Assembly: GCF_013393945.1 (NCBI RefSeq)
Contig: NZ_CP040297.1
Span: 896,001-960,000 of the forward strand
Source of the DNA: Nostoc sp. TCL26-01
Lineage (GTDB): Bacteria; Cyanobacteriota; Cyanobacteriia; Cyanobacteriales; Nostocaceae
Direction: 5' to 3'
Length of the DNA: 64,000 nt
In this document: positions 59,077 through 64,000 of the stretch, in pieces
Layout of the letters: every line of letters begins with the position of its first letter
How positions within the stretch are numbered: the stretch's first letter is position 1
Position numbers and translations under genes: made by a program
The notes under the pieces: generated by a model
Databases searched by the model: none
Seen by the model: the letters and a program-made list of their open reading frames with translations, nothing else
What the model was told of the DNA's origin: nothing

Positions 59077-60549
59077 TTAAAATCTTTCCACACCTTCAAA
59101 CTGTTTATTTTGAGTGACATTGGCAGCTTCACCACAAGTACGTGGCGTAGGAAAGATTTTACCAGGGTTGGCTAAACCTTGAGGATTAAATACCTGCCTT
59201 ACCCATTGCATAGTTTCTAAATCAGCAGTGCTAAACATATCTGGCATATAGCATTTTTTATCTGCACCGATACCATGTTCTCCAGAAATACTACCGCCTA
59301 CTTTTACACAAAGTTTGAGAATTTCTCCTCCCAATTCTTCGACTTTTGCTAACGCCCCAGGTACGGCATTATCAAACAAGATTAAGGGATGTAGATTGCC
59401 ATCACCAGCATGAAACACATTGGCAATTTGATAACCAAATTTTTGACTTAAAGATTCAATCTCTTGCAAAACATAAGGTAATTGCGTCCGAGGAATTACC
59501 CCATCTTGTACATAATAATCTGGGCTTAGATGTCCAGCCGCCGCAAAAGCTGCTTTGCGTCCTTTCCACAGTTTTAGCCTGGTTTCTGGGTCACTAGCAC
59601 AGGTGACACTACGCGCACCATTCTGTTGACAAATTTCGATGACACGTTGTTTATTAACTTCCACTTCAATCTCTAAACCATCAATTTCTACTAATAGAAT
59701 GGCTGTGGCATCACGGGGATAACAATTAGTTGCAACCACATCTTCTACTGCATTGATGCTGACATTATCCATCATTTCCATCCCACCGGGAATAATCCCA
59801 GCACTAATGATGTCAGAAACAGCCGCACCAGCTGCTTCTACACTGGTAAAATCTGCCAATAGTACACAGATTGATTCAGCACTTTTGAGAATTCGCAGAG
59901 TTATTTCTGTAGCAATACCCAATGTCCCTTCCGAACCAACAAATATACCTGTTAAGTCATAACCAGGTGCTTCTGGAATTTCCCCACCTAAATCAACGAT
60001 TTCCCCTGATGGGGTGACAATTTTTAACCCTAAAACATGGTTTGTGGTGACACCATATTTAAGACAATGCACCCCACCAGAATTTTCTGCCACATTCCCA
60101 CCAATGGAACAGATAATTTGGCTGGAAGGGTCTGGTGCATAATAAAAACCTGCACCACTAACAGTCTGTGTTACCCAACTATTAATTACCCCTGGCTGAA
60201 CGACAATACGCTGATTATCCAAATCAACATTGAGAATTTGCCGCATTAAAGAAGTGACAATTAAAACCGAGTCATCCGACGGTAAAGCGCCACCGGATAA
60301 ACCAGTACCAGAACCCCTTGCAATGAAGGGTACAGAATATTGATTACATATTTTCACCACCGCAGCCACTTGTTCTGTAGTTCTAGGTAACACCGCTACC
60401 GCCGGACGTTGACGATAGCTAGTTAAACCATCACACTCATAGGTGATAAGTTCTTCACGGCGTTGGACTACACCATTTGTGCCAAGGACAGCTTCAAATG
60501 CTTTAATAATGGGTTGCCAGTTAATTTGTTTTTGGTCTTGGGTAAGCAT
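59077..60549 (-). CDS. glcD: Glycolate oxidase subunit GlcD-type FAD-linked oxidase
   Basis: The 490-aa protein has the FAD-binding (PCMH-type) domain: YECDGLTSYRQRPAVAVLPRTTEQVAAVVKICNQYSVPFIARGSGTGLSGGALP, NVAENSGGVHCLKYGVTTNHVLGLKIVTPSGE and GSEGTLGIATEITLRI. The C-terminal cap has the conserved HAGDGNLHPLILFD and GSISGEHGIGADK. This is the D subunit of glycolate dehydrogenase, which oxidises photorespiratory glycolate to glyoxylate. Genes for GlcE and GlcF are not adjacent, as usual in cyanobacteria. The related D-lactate dehydrogenase family cannot be fully excluded. Confidence 0.9.
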   Translation of the reverse strand: MLTQDQKQINWQPIIKAFEAVLGTNGVVQRREELITYECDGLTSYRQRPAVAVLPRTTEQVAAVVKICNQYSVPFIARGSGTGLSGGALPSDDSVLIVTSLMRQILNVDLDNQRIVVQPGVINSWVTQTVSGAGFYYAPDPSSQIICSIGGNVAENSGGVHCLKYGVTTNHVLGLKIVTPSGEIVDLGGEIPEAPGYDLTGIFVGSEGTLGIATEITLRILKSAESICVLLADFTSVEAAGAAVSDIISAGIIPGGMEMMDNVSINAVEDVVATNCYPRDATAILLVEIDGLEIEVEVNKQRVIEICQQNGARSVTCASDPETRLKLWKGRKAAFAAAGHLSPDYYVQDGVIPRTQLPYVLQEIESLSQKFGYQIANVFHAGDGNLHPLILFDNAVPGALAKVEELGGEILKLCVKVGGSISGEHGIGADKKCYMPDMFSTADLETMQWVRQVFNPQGLANPGKIFPTPRTCGEAANVTQNKQFEGVERF

Positions 60550-60636
60550 AGTTTTTATAGATAAAACAGGATGCGATCGCTCTAAATTACTATATGTTGA
60601 CAGAATAGCTGTTATGTAGGTGTAACCTCAAGTGAT

Positions 60637-61314
60637 ATGAATGAGAGCATGACTCAAAAAATACGGGATGATTTTGATCGCATTGCTTTGTATGACCAAG
60701 AGGGATGGGATCATAACAATCATTATCACTATTTTTTACTCAAACAGTTACCCAAAAAAACCAAAAATATCCTGGATATTGGTTGTGGAACAGGTGAATT
60801 TTCCCGTCTTCTCGCTAAATCTGCCGACAGAGTTGTTGCCATCGATTTATCTCCCAACATGATTGAGATTGCCCGACAGCGTTCACAAAAATATACAAAT
60901 ATTGATTTTCAAGTTGCTGATATTTTGCAGTGGGAGTTGCCAGTTGAGCAATTTGATGCGATCGTTTCTATAGCCACAGTTCATCATTTACCATTAGAAA
61001 ACTTGCTTCCCAGTATCAAAGCCGCTTTGAACCCTGGTGGTAAATTGGTGATTTTAGATTTATTAGAGTATGAGAATATACAAGATAGTTTGAGTGATGT
61101 TGTTGCTGTCCCTCTAAATTGGTTACTCCAAATGCTCAAAAATAGGCACATTAAATCGACACCAGAAATGGCAGCAGCTATGCAAGAGCATCTGCATACA
61201 GATAAGTATCTTACTTTATCGCAAGTAAAACAAATTTATCCAAACTTCTTGGGTAAAGTAAAGATGAGAAAGCACTTATTTTGGCGTTATTCAGTAATTT
61301 GGCAGAAAGATTAA
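60637..61314 (+). CDS. Class I SAM-dependent methyltransferase
   Basis: The 225-aa protein has motif I NILDIGCGTGEFSRLLA (about 45-61), motif II VVAIDLSPNMIEIARQRS, motif IV FDAIVSIATVHHL, and post-motif L-N-P-G-G-K-L-V-I-L-D. It starts MNESMTQKIRDDFDRIALYDQEGWDHN, close to UbiE/Methyltransf_11 proteins; the actual substrate is unknown. It ends 101 bp from the end of the convergent peptide synthetase gene, so a tailoring role in that pathway is possible but not shown. An alternative start is the ATG at 60649. Confidence 0.82.
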   Translation: MNESMTQKIRDDFDRIALYDQEGWDHNNHYHYFLLKQLPKKTKNILDIGCGTGEFSRLLAKSADRVVAIDLSPNMIEIARQRSQKYTNIDFQVADILQWELPVEQFDAIVSIATVHHLPLENLLPSIKAALNPGGKLVILDLLEYENIQDSLSDVVAVPLNWLLQMLKNRHIKSTPEMAAAMQEHLHTDKYLTLSQVKQIYPNFLGKVKMRKHLFWRYSVIWQKD

Positions 61315-61415
61315 CTTCGTTTCGGGAGTTCTGGGACTATATGGTATTAGTCCGCGCAGTTCAATTTGGTTTGTGTTGTAGCGAATTATATTCGCCCAAA
61401 ACTTTTGTTTTTTGC

Positions 61416-64000
61416 TTAACCTTCATTTCGTCCCCGGATAAATCTTTGCTTGAGACGATTTTTGCCTGCTGCTAATTTTTGTGCTAATTCAGTACTTTCT
61501 GCTATTGATGAGGCAGATGAGTCTTTATCTTGGTTTAAATAATTAGCTAAAAGTTTAATAGTTGGATACTTAAACAAGTCAACTACTGATAAAGTGGGGG
61601 CATCTTTTATCCAAGATTGTTTGAGTTGGGAGTAGACTTTGGTAATTGTTAAAGAATTACCACCTAGATCAAAGAAATTATGATTTACTCCTACTTGTTC
61701 TAAGCCTAAAACCTCTTGCCAAATTTTAGCAATCATCTGTTGCAGTTCATTTTGCGGTGGCACATAAGTAACTGCTAATTCTTTTAGTAAACCTCCTTGA
61801 TTTGGCAGCGCAAGACGATCTACTTTGCCATTAGCTGAAAGAGGTAAACTATCAAGAAATATATAAGCTGATGGCAACATATATTCTGGTAGCCTTTGAC
61901 TGAGGAAATTGTGCAAATCTTCAATTGTTGGTTCTGGTTTTGTCTCAGTCACAATGTAAGCTAGCAAACGCTCTTTACTATTATGTTCACCCATAGCCAT
62001 AATCACAGCTGCGCGGACTCCTGGGTGTTGTATTAACGCAGCTTCGATTTCTCCGGCTTCAATGCGATAGCCGCGAATTTTAATTTGAAAATCTGCTCGT
62101 CCACAAAATTCAATATTCCCATCAGGTAAATAGCGTCCTAAATCGCCTGTACGGTAGATGCGATCGCCTGTGCAAGGATGAGTAATAAAATTATCGTGGG
62201 TTTTTCCTGGATTGCGCCAATAGCCTAGTGCTAACTGTACCCCTGCACAGTACATTTCTCCAGTCACCCACACCGGACAATCTTCTAAAGCTGCATTCAA
62301 AATATAGTATTGAGAATTAGCCATAGGTTTCCCATAGGGAATACTTTGCCAGTTGGGATTAACTTCTGTAATTAAATAACCAATATTCCAGATAGTTGTT
62401 TCAGTAGGGCCGCCAATACTCAAGATTTGGATGTTTGCTAGCAAACTTTGTAGGCGATGAGGGAGGGAAATTGGTAGCCAATCTCCACCGAGAATTGCTA
62501 AACGTAAGCTGGTAGGTAATACGATAGATTCACTCTCAACATAAGCTACTAACATCTCCATCATGGCAGGTACAGAATTCCACAATGTCACCTGTTTTTC
62601 TATTAGCAAGTTAGCCCAATGTCCAGGGTCTTTTACCTTTGCAGCATCAGGGATAATAATTTTGCCACCAGCTGCTAATAAACCAAAGATGTCATATACA
62701 GATAGGTCATGGTTAAGCGCACTCAGAGCTAAGATACTATCTTGAGAACCAATGTTAAAGCGTTGGTTGGTATGCACAACAACATTCACAACATTGCGAT
62801 GAGTAATCATCACTCCTTTGGGTAAACCTGTAGAACCAGATGTGTAAATCACATAGGCTAAATCATCTGGTTTTTGTACTGGTTGTAGTGGCTGTTGACT
62901 TGCATTGGTGATGTCATCTGTATCTATACATAAGCATTGGATTCCTAATGGTAACTCTAACTTTTCTTGCAACCAAGATTGTGTGAGAATAATTTGTACT
63001 TCACTGTTTTCTAAAACATAATTCTGTCGTTGCTGTGGCAATTGCGGATCAATGGGAACATACGCACCACCAGCAGCTAAAATACCTAAAACTGCGACTA
63101 TTTGCTCCCATCCCTTTTCCATCAAGACGGCGACTAATTGATTAGGCATTACCCCTAACTGTCGCAGTCGATGACCAAGTTGATTAGATAGTTGATATAA
63201 CTCTTGATAAGTGAGAGTGCGCTGGGGTGAAATAATCGCTGGTGCTGTTCCTTGTTGCTGTACTTGTTTGGCAAATAAACAGTGTAGAAGTTCTGCCGAA
63301 ATGGGTGCAGTGGTAGAGTTAATTACTGCTCGTTGTGCTAATTGAGCAGGTGGAATTAATTGTCGAGAAGTAACCAACCAAGCTGTATCAGAAGTAGCTA
63401 GCAGTTTGAGGAAATTTGCGTAAGCCTCAAACATATCGGGAATTAAACCTGCGGGAAAAAGTTCTTCCACCACATCCCAGTTAAATGTCAGTTCTTCCTT
63501 CTCTTCCCACACTTGCACATCCATCCAAGCTTGAGAGGCTTGACTAATGCCATAAACTAATTCCCCAAAATGGCTAAATGTCAAGGTGTTTTGTCCCAAA
63601 GAACTGAAACCCAATGTGCTAGTAAATACCACTGGCATGGCACTCGGCCCTGTGCCTTTTCTGCGTGCTAGTTCTCTAACTACACGCACGCCACTGATAT
63701 AGCGGTGTTCTAAATCTTGCCAGAGTTGTTGCTGGAGGCGACGAGAACGTGCCGTAAATGATTCAGGGATGGAATTATCCACGGCTAGGAGAATAACGGA
63801 GGTGAAATCTCCTAAGATATCGTTGACTTGGGGATGGAGGGGTAGACGGTTAAATTGGGCTAGATTGATGGTAAATTGCGGATTCTTGCTCCAAAGTGTC
63901 AAAATTTCGGCAAAAGCAGCCAATAGCAATCCAGAAGGCGTTAAACCCGCTTTTGCGGCTTGCTGTTTTAATTGTTGCCATTCAGACTGGGGGAGATGTG
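61416..64000 (-). CDS. Nonribosomal peptide synthetase, C-terminal part: cyclisation - adenylation - carrier (5' end outside the window)
   Basis: The frame is open to the right edge, so the protein's start lies beyond 64000; about 861 residues are visible. The first about 190 match a heterocyclisation (Cy) domain: GDFTS, PVVFTSTLG and ISQASQAWMD. The adenylation domain runs from LTYQELYQLSNQLG to about residue 760 of this part, with YTSGSTGLPKGVM, ALNHDLSVYDIFG, GGPTETTIWNIG, YRTGDLGRYLPDG and NGKVDR. The D-L-S-V-Y-D-I-F-G form is typical of modules activating Cys (or Ser/Thr) for ring closure. The carrier has FFDLGGNSLTI with the phosphopantetheine Ser. The tail ends without a thioesterase, so release or further modules are elsewhere. 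Thiazoline/oxazoline formation is inferred. Confidence 0.9.
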   Translation of the reverse strand, partial: HLPQSEWQQLKQQAAKAGLTPSGLLLAAFAEILTLWSKNPQFTINLAQFNRLPLHPQVNDILGDFTSVILLAVDNSIPESFTARSRRLQQQLWQDLEHRYISGVRVVRELARRKGTGPSAMPVVFTSTLGFSSLGQNTLTFSHFGELVYGISQASQAWMDVQVWEEKEELTFNWDVVEELFPAGLIPDMFEAYANFLKLLATSDTAWLVTSRQLIPPAQLAQRAVINSTTAPISAELLHCLFAKQVQQQGTAPAIISPQRTLTYQELYQLSNQLGHRLRQLGVMPNQLVAVLMEKGWEQIVAVLGILAAGGAYVPIDPQLPQQRQNYVLENSEVQIILTQSWLQEKLELPLGIQCLCIDTDDITNASQQPLQPVQKPDDLAYVIYTSGSTGLPKGVMITHRNVVNVVVHTNQRFNIGSQDSILALSALNHDLSVYDIFGLLAAGGKIIIPDAAKVKDPGHWANLLIEKQVTLWNSVPAMMEMLVAYVESESIVLPTSLRLAILGGDWLPISLPHRLQSLLANIQILSIGGPTETTIWNIGYLITEVNPNWQSIPYGKPMANSQYYILNAALEDCPVWVTGEMYCAGVQLALGYWRNPGKTHDNFITHPCTGDRIYRTGDLGRYLPDGNIEFCGRADFQIKIRGYRIEAGEIEAALIQHPGVRAAVIMAMGEHNSKERLLAYIVTETKPEPTIEDLHNFLSQRLPEYMLPSAYIFLDSLPLSANGKVDRLALPNQGGLLKELAVTYVPPQNELQQMIAKIWQEVLGLEQVGVNHNFFDLGGNSLTITKVYSQLKQSWIKDAPTLSVVDLFKYPTIKLLANYLNQDKDSSASSIAESTELAQKLAAGKNRLKQRFIRGRNEG

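Overview
The window is chromosomal DNA from a filamentous, probably heterocyst-forming cyanobacterium of the Nostoc/Anabaena group. The evidence is the very frequent HIP1 octamer (GCGATCGC), many runs of heptanucleotide repeats typical of these genomes, and a strictly cyanobacterial gene set: a psbA-family gene, SipA, a DUF4327 protein, phylloquinone-type MenG, GlcD, a Yfr1-like small RNA, and many receiver/GAF/histidine kinase proteins. Most of it is ordinary housekeeping sequence, interrupted by small repeat-rich spacers.

Layout. 1-6.9 kb: a REC-GAF regulator, a BrnA antitoxin next to the wreck of its BrnT toxin gene, MenG/UbiE, a DUF445 membrane protein, a lipoprotein with two phospholipase-D motifs, and a cysteine desulfurase. 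7-14.6 kb: a large secreted zinc protease, a pentapeptide-repeat protein, a Uma2-type nuclease with a duplicated fragment of itself, and MnmA. 15-19.7 kb: a SPOR-like secreted protein, a prohibitin-type SPFH protein, a Yfr1 candidate, a REC-PAS-histidine kinase, and a gene-free stretch with a MITE-like element and two terminator-ended RNA-like units. 19.7-24.2 kb: a voltage-gated K+ channel with a zinc ribbon, a NarL/DesR-type two-component pair divergent from two small secreted basic proteins (one Spy/CpxP-like), and SipA. 24.3-38 kb: a secreted beta-helix protein, a membrane GTPase, an ABC ATPase, an OPX polysaccharide export protein, a stomatin-type SPFH protein, FolP, TpiA, a 5'-nucleotidase, a beta-propeller protein and an ABM-domain membrane protein. 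38.6-45.6 kb: a VOC-like protein, RecG, a conserved hypothetical, and rpsB-tsf behind a structured leader. 46-48.3 kb: a STAND NTPase with TPRs.

The most unusual region is about 48.7-55.7 kb. Four minus-strand genes with gaps of 40, 62 and 58 bp form a likely operon: a PEP-synthase-derived protein that has lost its phosphohistidine domain and most catalytic motifs; a universal stress protein; a highly divergent D1 (PsbA) lacking several ligands of the oxygen-evolving Mn cluster (a 'rogue' or 'sentinel' D1); and a 35-residue single-span membrane ORF. Flanking genes encode a two-span membrane peptide, a zinc-ribbon peptide, a DUF4327 protein and a pheophorbide-a-oxygenase-type Rieske protein. 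My inference is a unit that makes a non-water-oxidising photosystem II and couples it to energy or redox state. The D1 class is known; the association with the pseudoenzyme and stress protein is the part worth pursuing.

55.7-64 kb: a small secreted protein, an M15 peptidase, DedA, an ABC-2 permease, GlcD, a methyltransferase, and the C-terminal part of a nonribosomal peptide synthetase (cyclisation-adenylation-carrier) that runs off the right edge. Dispersed repeats are a second theme: five copies of a 29-nt hairpin, several MITE-like elements with terminal inverted repeats, and heptamer arrays that in several cases supply the start or stop codon of the adjacent gene.
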